From positions 52,055,671 through 52,119,670 of the forward strand of contig JASWHV010000008.1 of NCBI GenBank assembly GCA_030760725.1: a stretch of 64,000 bases of DNA. Reading direction: 5' to 3'. This DNA is from Neostapfia colusana (Eukaryota > Streptophyta > Magnoliopsida > Poales > Poaceae). Under the pieces are notes generated by a model. That model was not told where the DNA came from and did not search any database. It saw only the letters and a list, made by a program, of their open reading frames with translations. The translations under genes and the position numbers were made by a program. This document shows positions 33,712 through 45,171 of this stretch, piece by piece. Each line of letters starts with the position of its first letter. Positions within the stretch are counted from its first letter, which is position 1.

Positions 33712-34203
33712 TCAGCTCAATGATGAGGTGATTACTGCCATGGCTTGAGCATTCCGATGAATATCTTGTTCTTGATCTAGGGTTAGCTCTTCATCATCAT
33801 CAGGTATATCTAGACATGTACACACTATATGCCAAAGACTTGGGTTAAGAGATATAAGGTGCATTTTCATGTTTTGTTTCCACATTGTATAATCATTTCC
33901 ATCAAAGTAAGGTGGTTTGCCTAATGGAATTGACAAGTAATTATTATTTGAATTTAAACGCTCATAGTTAAAAGGATATCGGGAGTAGTCTTTGTGACTA
34001 CCCCCTTTTTGCTTTTTGTCTTCAATCTTCTTCGCTTTGGGGGAGAGTGCCTTCTTCCGCATAAGTGCCTTTATTTGAAGCATCTCCTCATCATCATCCT
34101 CGCAGTCCTGAATGGCATTGAGGAGCTTCTCCAACTTTTGGTTACCTTCATCACCACCATTTTCATGGTTGAAGCCCTTGGGTTCACCCTTGATTTCTGA
34201 CAT
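33712..34203 (-). CDS. gag: N-terminal Gag of element A
   Basis: The frame starts at ATG 34201-34203, about 50 bases after the primer site. It has an acidic stretch (QDCEDDDEEMLQIKALMRKK), a basic stretch, then PLGKPPYFDGNDYTMWKQNM and KMHLISLNPSLWHIVCT, the start of the copia Gag domain. It ends at a point-mutation stop. Element B shares all these blocks. Confidence 0.75.
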   Translation of the reverse strand: MSEIKGEPKGFNHENGGDEGNQKLEKLLNAIQDCEDDDEEMLQIKALMRKKALSPKAKKIEDKKQKGGSHKDYSRYPFNYERLNSNNNYLSIPLGKPPYFDGNDYTMWKQNMKMHLISLNPSLWHIVCTCLDIPDDDEELTLDQEQDIHRNAQAMAVITSSLS

Positions 34204-34239
34204 CGTTTCTTCGAGCGGTGATTCTCTTTTGAAGAGTCT

Positions 34240-34252
34240 GGCTCTAATACCA
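34240..34252 (-). promoter_or_regulatory. Primer-binding site of element A
   Basis: The minus strand reads TGGTATTAGAGCC, one base different from the tRNA-Met match seen in element B. It lies two bases after the LTR end. Confidence 0.75.
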
Positions 34253-34254
34253 AT

Positions 34255-35558
34255 TGAATGTAGCCTAGAGGGGGATGAATAGGCTCTTTGAATGTTTTAA
34301 CGTTTCCATGAAACACTTAGCGAACAGATCAAATCCAGGTAGGCCGGACTAGTCCGGTATGGTGCGGACTAGTCCGGTATGAGCGTAATTTAAAAGGTTA
34401 AATTTAGACTTATTCTTACTTCAAGTATTTATGCAGCGGAAAGTAAATGATGACTCGAGTGTAATATGATAATGAAGTAAGAGACAACAACTTTCCAGTT
34501 TAACACAAGATATCTATGTAAATCAAATGAGTACTAGCAAATCCTAATTGATAATTGAAACAAGAATAAGAAGACACGAGACAAGGTTTTTATCCCGAGG
34601 TTCGATTCCACCCAAGAACCTAAGTCCCCATTGAGGAGTCCACCAAGGACCGGGTCTTCACCAACCATTCCCTCGTTGAATCGCCACACAGGCCGATTCA
34701 AATCCACTAAACACACATAGGGGTAAATAATCGTACGTGGGGCGTTCTCACAATTTGAGTGCTCCCACAAGATTACAATGAGTAACAATATATCTCTCAC
34801 ACACATAGAGAACAATGATCAACAGTTGTGTGAGAGAAAACAAACCAAGAGCTCAATATCAAGAACTATTCTCTCCTTGATCCAATTCCTAATCCTCAAA
34901 GATTTGATCTTTTTAGTCTTAGAATGAGTGGTGAGAAGTGTTTTTCTGCTCTTAGGACATGTGATGGCACTAGGGTTCGTCTCATTGGAATGTGTGGCCG
35001 TGAACCTCTATTTATACAGAGTTTCCAAAAGTCCTAGCGGCCGGACTAGTCTGCTCTGTTGACCGGACTAGTCTGGTGTGCCGTGTACAATTCACGTGAG
35101 GCATGCGGCACAGTGGAAACTCTAATTTAAAGTGGTTACAGAAAGTTGAATGGACTAGTTCGGTCCACGAGCGGACTAGTCTGGTGCAAGGTGAATGCCG
35201 GTTCCAAAGAGTTGAACAGACTAGTCCGGTCCACGAGAGGACTAGTCTGGTGCACTGTGTAAAAGCAGTTCCAGAGAGTTGAACAGACTAGTCCAGTTTC
35301 TGAGCGGACTAGTCCAGTGCACAGTGAATGAAGTGAATATATTTTAAGCCCTTACCCCTTCGCAAAGATTTTGAGCTCTTGGGATGTGTCTATCACACAC
35401 ATCCTATACAAGTAAGTCTACATTGCGCTTTGTTCATGGATCGGTCCTTTTCCTTTTTCTTCATCACTTCATTTTTCACTTTTTGACTGCACCAATCCTA
35501 CCTTACACAAGTTAATCTGCATTCATCTCAACAAGTTCATTAGGATCTCAATTCGTTT
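34255..35558 (-). repeat. Element A 5' LTR, first ~70 bases missing
   Basis: It ends ...CTACATTCA at 34255 on the minus strand, as in element B. It has a TATAAATAG box near 35012-35021 and palindrome clusters before it (about 35038-35330) and after it (34344-34376). The first bases TGAAAGTGCATC seen at 1492 and 36979 are missing; similarity stops about 35558. Confidence 0.7.
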
Positions 35559-36978
35559 CACTTTGCAAGGACTTTACGGTCCTTCTCGATCAAACGACGC
35601 TCGAAACCATCAAGGACTGAAGGAGTTCTTCGAGTTTTTGTCACCGCCGTCGTTTTGCAGGCTCGGGTCGCTGGTAAGGTCCCATCTCCGGTGGTTTTCA
35701 TGGAGACAGGGCTATAGGTCGAGGTTGTCCATGCCTCACTGGTGCTTATGGAGCAAACCCTAGCCTGAATGACCCATTACCGAGTGAGAACGAGGTCACC
35801 GAAGTGGAGCTCAACATGGCCGCCGGTGCGAGCACTGTTCCGGTCATTGTCATCCTTCCTGACCCCACCATTGTGTTCAGCATGGTGTAAAACTCACAGG
35901 CGGTGAGTTTGGCGAAGTTTGGAGCATGGGAACACAGTTCTGGCGAGCTCTCCAGCGAGGGCAGCCGCGGGGCGCGAGGAGGAAGAAGATGGTGTGGGGC
36001 ACGAGGGTCAGTGAGCGGGAGAACCTGGAAGGATCCCTTGTGGCGCGAGGATTTTCTGTGACAGCGCGTAAATAACTCTATGGCCTCGGTGTTGCCGCCA
36101 TCTGAGTCGGTAGTGCCACGGGTAGGGCCCACAACCAGAGTTTAAACTTTTCCCAAATTTCAAATTTAGATCAAACTTTGAAACCTCATAACTTTTAGTA
36201 GGAATGTTCAAAATTTGCGAAATAAATTTTATTGGATTCCCCTCAGTCAGTACTTTGCAGAAAGGCAGAGTATTTGATCTGAAGATGTCTGGAATTTTCT
36301 CGAAAATTCATCAAATTTAAATATTTGGGAATTAATTCCAGAAGATCCCTGTTATGGAATTTCCTCAAATTTGGCCAGAAGATTCTTCATAACATTAGAG
36401 CTCTTCTGTAAAAATTTGGGCTTAATTGGAGTATATTTGCTAGGCTAAACTCTAATCCAAAGTTTAGCCTTCATTTGGAATTTCCAATTCTAAACAGAAA
36501 CTTTTCAGCAATTTTGTCCAACTTCAAAATTCCATTTCTCCCTGTAGGTAGCTCCAAAAATGGTGAAACAACTTTTGCTAGAACCAGTGAGACCTGCTCT
36601 AATTATATCTTCCACTATTAGCCATGTCAATACTTCAGATTGTGGATCAAAATTCAGAGAAGCCTTGTACCTGTGGGAATTGTGTAGACCACAAGCTTCC
36701 ATGGAACTTCTCCAAATTTTGCTCAGATCATCCTCAGAGAGTCTAGTATCCACTGGAAAAATACCAAAACCAATTAAGAAACCTTAACATCACTAGCACT
36801 TATATATATATTTTGTTGCATTTCATATAGTGACCGAAGTTGAGGACACTCCGGAGCCATTGGAAGTCCTCCCCCCAGACGCTAACTTCACGTTTAACTC
36901 GCAACCAGGCAAGCCCCGTTTTGCATTTAATTACCTTTTGCAAAGTTTTTATTTGTATCACTTATATCTAGGGTGAAA
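35559..36978 (+). mobile_element. LTR-like fragment of another gypsy family
   Basis: GC-rich sequence (35560-36100) is followed by AT-rich sequence with TTTCAAATTT-type words, as in the gypsy LTRs. At 36831-36908 there is a 78-base open stretch after CATATAG and before GCAAGC, encoding an acidic VEDTPEPLEVLPPDANF-like peptide. This is the same exon style with an AG|GCAAG donor as in the G1-G3 LTRs. Both ends are truncated, by element A and element B. I see no gene otherwise. Confidence 0.45.
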
Positions 36979-38305
36979 TGAAAGTGCATCTGGGCATCCC
37001 TTGTGGGTTTTGTTTGATTTATGACAAACAAATGAGACCCTAACAAAATTGTTGAGATGAGCGCAGGTTCTTAAAGAAATTAGGATGAAAGCGCAAAAAG
37101 AAAGGAGAAGGAGGATCCAAATTGATAAGAGCTTAGGAGCTCAAAAGATTAGATTACTTAGTATAGAGTGTGTTGGAGAAACACACCCCAAGAGCTCAAG
37201 TGAAAGAAATCACACTAACTGCACAAAATCAGCATGTGCGGACTAGTCCGATATCAATCGGACTAGTCCGATTTCCTTTCTGACTAGAAAACCGACTAGT
37301 ACGATATGGACCGGACTAGTTCGATTTTGTCTCTGGATAGACAACGGACTAGTCCGCACTCTTACGGACTAGTTCGGTATCTCACAACACTTAGGGTTTT
37401 CCACACGCCGCACACCGGACTAGTCCAGAGTCCACCACGGACTAGTCCGGACATCGCAAACCCTAACGTAACCATTGGAAACCCTATTATAAAAAGAGGT
37501 GTACGACTATACCACGATATCTTTTTGACCCCCTGCGCCGTCACACCTCCCAAGAGCCCAAAATTCACATCTCTCCACACATTCTAACCCAAAAAGGATC
37601 AAATCTTTGGGGATTAGCAATTGATCAAAGGAGAGACTTGTTCTACACATCTTGAGCTCTTGGGTTTGATCTCTCGCACACTCTTGTTCGTTTATTATTC
37701 ATCTTTTGAGTGTGTTTGGCTGTGTTCATTCATTGTAATTCTTAGGGAGCCCTCAACTTGTGAGAAGGCCCCTTGAACGATTTATTTGCCCTTTGTGACT
37801 AGTGGAAGAGAATCAGCCGCCGTGGCGATTCGACGAGGGTAGGGTTGGTGAAGACCTGGTCCTTAGTGGACTCCTCAACGGGGATGTAGATTTCCTTCAT
37901 GGAATCGAACCTCGGGATAAAATCTTGTCTCCTACTCGTGTTCATTTATTGTTCATCATATTCTAGTGTTTAATTAATCTTGTGAAATTCACGTTGAAGC
38001 ATTGAAATCAAAGTTGATCTCTGTCATTCATTGTTTCACTGTTGTAATACATCTAGGTTATCAATTAATTTCCACTGCATAGGGTACTAGAAGTGAAAAT
38101 ACTGATCAATCTTGATCTCTCTAGTCCATGCATACCGGACTAGTCCGCACAGTACCAGACTAGTCCGATTTTTCTCTAAGTAGAAATCGGACTAGTCCGC
38201 ACTCTACCGGACTAGTCCGATTTCCCTGTATTTGATAAACCTACTAAGTGTTTCAGGGATTAACAAAGCGTCGAAAATCCTATTCACCCCCCTAGGCTAC
38301 ATTCA
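36979..38305 (+). repeat. Element B 5' LTR
   Basis: The 1327-bp LTR starts TGAAAGTGC and ends CTACATTCA. ATTATAAAAAG near 37486-37496 is a likely TATA box. Palindromes CGGACTAGTCCG and close variants cluster upstream of it (about 37235-37450) and again near the end (38136-38225). Confidence 0.8.
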
Positions 38306-38307
38306 AT

Positions 38308-38320
38308 TGGTATCAGAGCC
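38308..38320 (+). promoter_or_regulatory. Primer-binding site of element B
   Basis: TGGTATCAGAGCC, tRNA-Met type, lies two bases after the LTR. Confidence 0.85.
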
Positions 38321-38356
38321 AAACTCTTCAAAAGAGACTCACCGCTCGAAGAGACA

Positions 38357-38797
38357 GTGTCGGACGTCAAGGATGTACACAAGAAGATTGACGATGAAAA
38401 GAGTAATGATAAAAGGACTCAAAAGCTAAAGAAGCTACTCGACGCCATTCAAGACAGTGAGGACGATGATGAGGAGGTGCTCCAACTCAAGGCTCTTCTA
38501 CGTAAGAAGGCACTCTCCCCAAAAGAGAAGAAGAAGATTAATGATGAAAAGAAGATGAAAAAGGGTAGTCACACAGACTACTCCCGATATCCTTTTTACT
38601 ATGAGCATTTAAATTCTAACAACAGTCATTACTTATCAATTCCTCTAGGGAAAGCACCTTACTTTGATGGCAATGACTATTCAATGTGGAGAAAAAACAT
38701 GAAAATGCACCTTATATCTCTTAACCCAAGTTTGTGGCATATAGTGTGTACAGGGATAGATATCCCGGATGATGATGAAGAGCTGACCCCAAGCTAA
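38357..38797 (+). pseudogene. gag: N-terminal Gag of element B, start codon lost
   Basis: The frame matches element A Gag (QDSEDDDEEVLQLKALLRKK, PLGKAPYFDGNDYSMWRKNM, KMHLISLNPSLWHIVCT). At the position of the A start ATG, B has GTG (38357), and a TAA at 38795-38797 replaces a Gln codon. Confidence 0.72.
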
Positions 38798-39288
38798 GAA
38801 CAAGCCGTTCATCGGAATGCTCAAGCTGCAGCTGTGATCACGTCATCACTGAGCCGATACGAGTTCACCAAGGTGGACGGACTTGAAATTGCCAAGGAGA
38901 TATGGGACACACTACAAACAACACATGAAGGTGACCGTCATGTACGCGAGCCAAGATAGAAATGACTGAAGTTGAATTGGAAAGATTCGCGATAGAAGAA
39001 GATGAATCACCACAAGATATGTACAATCGACTGAAGAATCTTATCAACAAAGTCCGAGCATATGGAAGCAAAAAGTAGAATGATCATGAGGTCATGAAGT
39101 TGATTCTCAGAGCATTCATGCCTTGCAACGTGACTCTCTGCTCTATGATTAGAGAAAGCCCCGTGTACCGGAAAATGACCCCAGACGAACTTCTTGGCAA
39201 GATCATCAACATTGAAATGATGGAGAAGCAAGCCAAGCATGTCAAGTAAATTGCCGATCTCACCTCGACAAAGAATAAAGGAGTTGCT
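38798..39288 (+). pseudogene. gag: Gag UBN2-like region of element B, broken
   Basis: Recognisable pieces are GLEIAKEIWDTLQTTHEGD, DMYNRLKNLINKVRAYGS-like and MMEKQAKHVK, in changing frames. There is a one-base loss near 38950 and a TAA near 39247. Confidence 0.6.
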
Positions 39289-40008
39289 TTGAAGTCAACC
39301 TGTAAACCCATATCAAAAGAAGCTCGAGAAACTCATGGAGAAGACGACAGTGATGATGAAAGTAGTGATATCGATGAAGAAGACATGATCTTGTTCATGA
39401 AGAAGTTCAAGAAAATGATGAGAAGAAGAAAGGGTAGAAGCTCAAACGAAGGAAGACAAAGAGACAAACAAAGACCCAAAATGAGACGGGCGTACTATAA
39501 CTGCGGAGAATATGGTCACTTCATAGTAGATTGTCCATATGAAGAAAACAAGAAGAAGACTAAAGACAACAAGCCTCAACCAAAGAAAATGTTCAAGAAG
39601 AAGAAGCAATATGGCCAAGCGCATCTAGGGAAGGAGTGGGACTCCAATGATGAATCCTCATCCGAAGAAGAAGAGGAGATGGCCACCATAGCCATAAAGA
39701 AGACTACCAAGAAATCCACTCTTTTCCCAACCATGGGCGCATGGAAGGACACCGACAACACTTGTCTAATGGCAAAGGAAGGTAAAAGAAAGGTACCAAC
39801 TAAATCTTCCCTCTCGTATTCTTTTACTAGTGATAGTGATAATTCTAGTGAGGACGATAGCAGTGATGAAAATGAATATATGCTTAGGGGTTTAGACAGA
39901 AAGACAGCTGCTAAGATGAAATTTCTATTTGATAAGCTCGTTGATATGAAGAAGTTAGTCAATCATCAGGAAGATATGATCATCTCCCAAAAGGAGGAGT
40001 ATTTGTAG
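39289..40008 (+). pseudogene. gag: Gag zinc-knuckle region of element B
   Basis: The frame has a basic stretch KKMMRRRKGRSSNEGRQRDK and a knuckle reading YYNCGEYGHFIVDCP: the first of the three cysteines is Tyr, so zinc binding is probably lost (element A keeps CDNC). An acidic region EWDSNDESSSEEEEEMATIA follows. It stops at TAG 40006-40008. Confidence 0.72.
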
Positions 40009-40086
40009 ATTGAAAAGCTTCTTGAACTTGAAAAGGGGCGAAGTAAATCACTAGAACTTGAGTTAGCTTCAAGCAAGGAAGCTTGC

Positions 40087-40728
40087 TTGAAGTTAAAAGA
40101 CTCAAACACCACCATCAAGGATGAACTTGCTAACTTAACCAAAGTTAACAAGATCCTTGAGGTACAAGTTGAGTCACTCAAGCAAAGTGGTTCTTCATCC
40201 ACTTCAAGCTCACCTTCTCAACATATAAAATCTGAAACTAGTATTACTTGTGTTTGTGCCAAAAGTGACACTAACTTGAATAAAAAGCCAAACTCGACAA
40301 AGGACAAGCAATCTTCTCAAAGTGGCATATTTGAAAAGGAGAAGATCAAGTATGCACGCAGTGCATGCTCGGTCACAAGACCTCCTAATGTCAAATATGG
40401 CATTGGATATTCTTATGGTGAAAAGAAAAACGCCAGAAGCCACAAGAATAACAAGGGTTGCATTGTCTTTGTCAAGGGAAACTCTTCTCAAGTTAGTAAA
40501 CTTAATAATGTTGATAAATCTAACACTATGAACACATATGAACAACAACTTCTATTTAAAACTTTTGATGCTTCATATGTACTTATGAAAAATAATCTTG
40601 GAAGAGTTTATGCTAAATATGTTGGGCCATGCCATAGGAACACCAAGTCTCATGTGTGGGTGCCCAAATCACTTGTGGCTAACCTCAAAGGACCCAAGCA
40701 AGCTTGGGTACCTAAGACCAAGGCATAA
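40087..40728 (+). pseudogene. gag: Gag-protease linker of element B
   Basis: A coiled-coil-like segment (KDELANLTKVNKILEVQVES) and a Ser-rich part are followed by VGPCHRNTKSHVWVPKSLVA. In copia elements this linker precedes the protease. The stop is at 40726-40728. Confidence 0.6.
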
Positions 40729-40733
40729 CTTAT

Positions 40734-41010
40734 TTTTGCAGACTTATTCATCCGGTGGAGCAAAATGGGTGCTAGATAGTGGATGCACGAATCACATGAC
40801 CGGAGAAAGAAGAATGTTCATGGAATACGAAGAAAATGAAGAACCAAGCGAAGACATTTACTTTGGTGACAATAGTCAAGGAAAAGTGCTTGGTCGTGGT
40901 AAAATTGCAATTTCATCACAACATACTCTCTCTCATGTTTTACACGTTGACTCCTTGGATTATAACCTTTTGTTCATATCTCAATTTGTGGCAAGGGTTA
41001 TAATTGCTTA
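40734..41010 (+). pseudogene. pol: Aspartic protease of element B
   Basis: The catalytic block SSGGAKWVLDSGCTNHMTGE is followed by IYFGDNSQGKVLGRGKIAIS and HVDSLDYNLLFISQ. The frame then shifts relative to the integrase frame around 40985-41030. Confidence 0.75.
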
Positions 41011-41025
41011 TTCACTAATGAGGGT

Positions 41026-41592
41026 GTGGCTGTCTTTAGAAGGAGTGATAACTCAATTGCATTCAAGAAGGGTGTGTTGAAGGGAAAACTTTATCTAGTG
41101 GACTTCAACAAGCATAAAGCCGAACTTGACACATGCTTGATCGCAAAGACCAACATAGGTTGGCTGTGGCATAGATGGCTAGCACATGTTGGTATGAGGA
41201 ATCTTCAAAAACTCCTCAAAGGCGATCACATCCGAGGTTTAAAGGATGTTGTTTTTGAGAAAGACAGGCCGTGTAGAGCATGCCAAGCAGGGAAGCAAGT
41301 AGGAGCACCCCATCCCGCGAAGAATGTCATGACTACAACAAGACCGCTTGATCTCCTCCACATGGATCTATTTGGTCCAATTGCTTACATAAACATCGGC
41401 GGTAATAAATACGGTCTAGTCATTGTTGATGATTTTTCACGCTTCACGTGGGTTTTCTTTTTGCATGATAAGACAGAAACTCAAGGAACCCTCAAGAAGT
41501 TCATCAAGCGTGCCCAAAATGAATTCTCATTGAAGATCAAGAACATACGAAGTGACAATGGGACAGAATTCAAGAACACCCAAGTTGAGGAG
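41026..41592 (+). pseudogene. pol: GAG-pre-integrase and integrase core of element B, cut by G2
   Basis: The frame holds the HHCC region (WLWHRWLAHVGMRNLQKLLK, CRACQAGKQVGAPH), the first catalytic Asp block LLHMDLFGPIAYINIGGNKY and the second (IRSDNGTEFKN). It ends in QVEE at the G2 LTR. The third catalytic residue would lie beyond G2, outside the window. Confidence 0.85.
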
Positions 41593-44500
41593 TGTAACAC
41601 CCCAAAACCTGCTAAAGAGGGGAATTTAAAAATTTTTGGACGTATTGCATGTGGTGCAGAAATTCAAATTCAAACTGGAATTCAAATTCAAATCAAAACA
41701 GAAAAGAAAAGGAAAAAGAAAAAGAAAACCCCAACCGACCAGTGGGCCGAAACCCGCCAGCCGGCCCACTACCTCCCCGCGCCAGCCCAAACCCGCGCCC
41801 CCTCTCTCCCTCTCACTGACACGCGGGGCCCGCGTGTCATCCCTCTCCTCCCGTGCGCCCCAACCGACCCCGGCTCTCTCGCACCCGAATCCAAACCACC
41901 TCCAGAAACCCGCGCCCCCAACCCGATCTTCGGCCCCGGACGCTGCTATTTATCCAAACCAATCCTCCGCCGCCTCTCCTCAGGAAATTCACGGAAAGAA
42001 ACTCGCCGAATTCCCCAGCGCAGCTCCACTTTTCTCTCCGGTGAGAACCGAAGCTTCGATCACCGTTTTCTTTCGATCCTTGCTCGGATTTTCTGATCTA
42101 ACACGCTGATCATGTTCCACCGCCTCCGGGGAGTCACGCAGGTGAAGAAAACCCGGTGTTTTGCACTCTAGATGCAGCTCCGGCGAGCACCACCATGTTT
42201 TCATCTCAGACCTCGCCGCCGACCACCTTCCAGGGCCTCCGAGCTCAAGAAAAACCCCGAGGTGAGATCCCCGACCTCCGCTCTACCGTTCTATGCCAAG
42301 AAATCCAAGTTTTAGGAAGTATAGACGAAAACCGAAGATCTCCGGCGAGATCGCCGCCTCCCGCCGCCGCGCGCCGCCGGGCAGCGCCGCCCGCACACAG
42401 CCAGGGCGACGTGGCCCCTTGAGGGCCGTCTATTTTAAATCGCACAGTAGAAATAAAACCCACGCGTACCGGTTCGGCGATCTAATCTGAGCCGTCTGTT
42501 TTAAATCGGACGGTCCACGTCAGCCCCGCGTTATAAAGGTCGGGATTCTTACGCGCCACCCCCTGGGGATCTCGGAAAACATGAGCTAGCCCCAAAAACT
42601 TCTGATCTAGCCCCTGGAACTTCAGAAATTCGTGTAAATTCATTTAAAAATCAGTTTTAGCCCCTGGACTTAATAAAAATTAGGAAAACCCCTCTGTTAT
42701 GTGTAGTTAGACCCCTGGAAATTTCTGAAATAGTAAATTAGACCCTGCAGTAGGGTGGATTTACCTTTTTGACCCTATATGATATTAAATTCAGAAATTT
42801 GAATCTGTGACTAGGATTTAAATTTAAAAGGTAAGGCAAACACATGTGCAAATTCAAATTTAAACTCTCCTAGCACTTGGAAAACTTTAGAATGAGTTAA
42901 AAATAGATTTTAGGCTGAAATGAAATCTGCCTAAGTGTTGTTCATATTTATTAGTTCTAGAAACACATTTTTGGGCTAGGAAATAATTCTGAAAACTGAT
43001 AAAATAAATTTAAATTAGTTCACATCAGAGGAGAAGTTCAAAAATATATTATTTAATATTTTATATCAGAACCTATTCTGTTTAGATGATATGTCCTACT
43101 ATTTAATATTAAAGCTCACTTTTAGGCATAGAAAATAAATCTGAAAATATAGGAAAATAGGTACGCATAATTAGAAAATGATAAATGAAGTCTCCAAATC
43201 CAAAAACTTCAGTTTAGGATTTGGTAGAAGATCTGAAAACCTATTTGGAGTAGGAAATTACCTTCCATACAAACTTGGTAGCTAAGAGGTGTAATAATTA
43301 AATATAAAGAATTTGTTCAAATTGGAAATTCATATATAGTGTACAAATAGAAATCTGAATACAAAAGATTAGAAATAATATATATATGTTTAAAAGTTCA
43401 TGTAGGCCAAAAATCAACACATCTGGGGTAACCACAACACTTAGAAAGGAGTAGGACTCCCATATGTATGTATGTGTGGTTTGCATGAGTGAAAGTGTGA
43501 ACTATGGCTTATGGATTGCTGTTTTCTTTTGCTATGTGTATGGCATGAGTAGAACCTGCCCCAGAGCAAGTTCTCCCCTTCCAAGACCAAGACTTTTCAT
43601 TCACAGAGCAGCAGGAAGAAGGCAAGTGTCCTTGACCACTTTGCTCCTATACTAGGATGTGTAGATAGAATTATTTGCATTGTCAATTGAAATATGAAAC
43701 CCATGCTAGGAAGTTTCCGTAGAATTGCATTACCTTGTTTCCTTGTATCTTGGGTTGGGATCTATTTTATCATGTCATTTATTTATATGCTTATGCTTAG
43801 CCATGCTTAGAGTGGGATAATTGGGATATGAGATCATCAATTTATTTACCTTACTCTTGAATGAGATATTTTGAGTTATGTAGAGGTAGGGATCGAGGCA
43901 AGTTGGATGATTTGGTTGGTGCTGGGTGCACGAGACTCGGGTTTGTGTTTAGTACTTGCCTGGATCCTAAGGACCAATTAATTAGGTGTATCCCCGGCGT
44001 AGTATGGGTGTTTTGGATGGTGCGGGGAGTAGGTGTCAGCTGGAATACTATATGAACCGCAAGGCTCAAGAGGGGGCCACTGCAGCGGGATTGGAGCCTC
44101 TTGTATGCTGTTAGGGGTGAAACCTTAGTGGGCCCACGCTCGTCGGGAATCCCTTTGTAAAGGCCTCGTAGTGATCTCCTGGCTACACACCTGAGAAGTG
44201 TGAATGTGGTTCGCGGCCACTGGCATAATGGAGGTTCTTTTAGTCCACCCGGCAACGGGGATTAAATCACTACATGTGGGTATAGTGGTGCAAACTCTGC
44301 AGAGTCAAAACTGTCATGACAGCCGTGCTCACGGTCAAGAGCGACATGGACTTATTCATGATTAGAGGATGATGAATTTGGAAGTTGAGGATGTTAAGCG
44401 GGGAGCTTGACATTGGATATGATGTTATGGTTACTTGATATTGATGATGGGTTGAGGGGTTGGGACTATTTCACCTGTGTAGTAATGTAGGTGCTTAATA

Positions 44501-44955
44501 AGCTAATGTGATAGGTATTAATTGCGTAGTGCTTTAACCATGAGTCACCCTCTCCTTGCTCTAGCCATGCATGACATAACTTTCCCACACTTGCTGAGTA
44601 CCCACGGTGCTCAAACTTGCTTTTCTGTTGGTTTATATTGCTGCTCAGGTCAAGAGAATGATGTGGTGTTTAATGACCAAGACTTTGGTCCCGAGGAAGG
44701 ATTCTAGGTTCACGAAGTCCCCCGGGCAACGCCTGTGACGGAACCCACAAGATTTACATTCCGCTGCTGTTTTATTTACATGTTATGAACTTATTATCGT
44801 CCATCGAGACGTATGTTATGTAAGACTTATTTATATTCGGACATCTGGCTTGTAATAAATGATGCTTCACTATTTGTCGTCACATGTATGAGAGAATGAT
44901 CCTGGCATACATGTGATATTCACTCGGTTGTTCTCTGGAGAAACTGGGTGTGACA
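41593..44955 (+). repeat. G2 5' LTR
   Basis: It starts TGTAACACCCC and ends GTGTGACA. It has the same order of motifs as G1 and G3 LTRs: GC-rich promoter part, GAG|GTGAG donor, small exon 43553-43621 with GAG|GCAAGT donor, final exon 44649-44707, hairpins at 44311-44322 and 44596-44612, and AATAAA at 44854-44859. The TATA box is less clear (CTATTTATCC near 41946). Confidence 0.88.
43553..44707 (+). other. LTR-resident small spliced coding sequence, last two exons (G2)
   Basis: The exon 43553-43621 is 69 bases, phase 1-1, as in G1 and G3, and the last exon ends at TAG 44705-44707. Compared with G1 the last exon differs mostly at third codon positions. The peptide ends FNDQDFGPEEGF. Confidence 0.42.
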
Positions 44956-45171
44956 GAAGTGGTATCAGAGCCAGGTTGCCCGTAGGAACGTGGACCTAGG
45001 TAGAAATGGACGTATTTAAGGACCCTATTTTCTTAAAAACTATTTTACAAAAGTGTGGGTTGAAGGTGTTATTTAATGGGGTCACTTTATTCATCTTACC
45101 CCAACTTTTATTCAAAATACAATTTTTGTTTAACTCTTATCTAACTTAATTCTAAATGCTTTATGTTTTAG

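Larger units (their letters stand above)
1410..35558 (-). mobile_element. Element A: SIRE-like Ty1/copia retrotransposon, split by three insertions
   Basis: The parts read in order on the minus strand: LTR (34255-35558), primer site (34240-34252), gag (33322-34203), then after insertion G1 gag C-terminus, zinc knuckle and protease (18822-20549), RT and RNase H pieces (18089-18820), after a solo LTR the RNase H end (16197-16456), after gypsy H a spacer and extra ORF (1861-4177), and a stub of 3' LTR (1410-1492). The match to element B in LTR, primer site, gag and protease shows that they are one family. Integrase and the N-terminal half of RT are deleted, and stops and frameshifts occur throughout, so A is dead. 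The extra ORF between pol and the 3' LTR is typical of SIRE-type plant copia elements. Confidence 0.75.
36979..41592 (+). mobile_element. Element B: SIRE-like Ty1/copia, 5' half
   Basis: It has an LTR (36979-38305), primer site, gag, zinc knuckle, protease, and integrase up to DNGTEFKN, where G2 is inserted at 41593. It belongs to the same family as A but lies on the other strand, so the two 5' LTRs point away from each other. Its 3' half is beyond the window. Several stops and a frameshift mark it as inactive. Confidence 0.82.

Noticed and set aside
41853..42422. Proline/arginine-rich frames in the G2 LTR as a protein gene
   Set aside because: Three overlapping frames are open because of GC-rich sequence. 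Only the segment ending at the GTGAG donor is in phase with the LTR coding exons, and that is reported separately.
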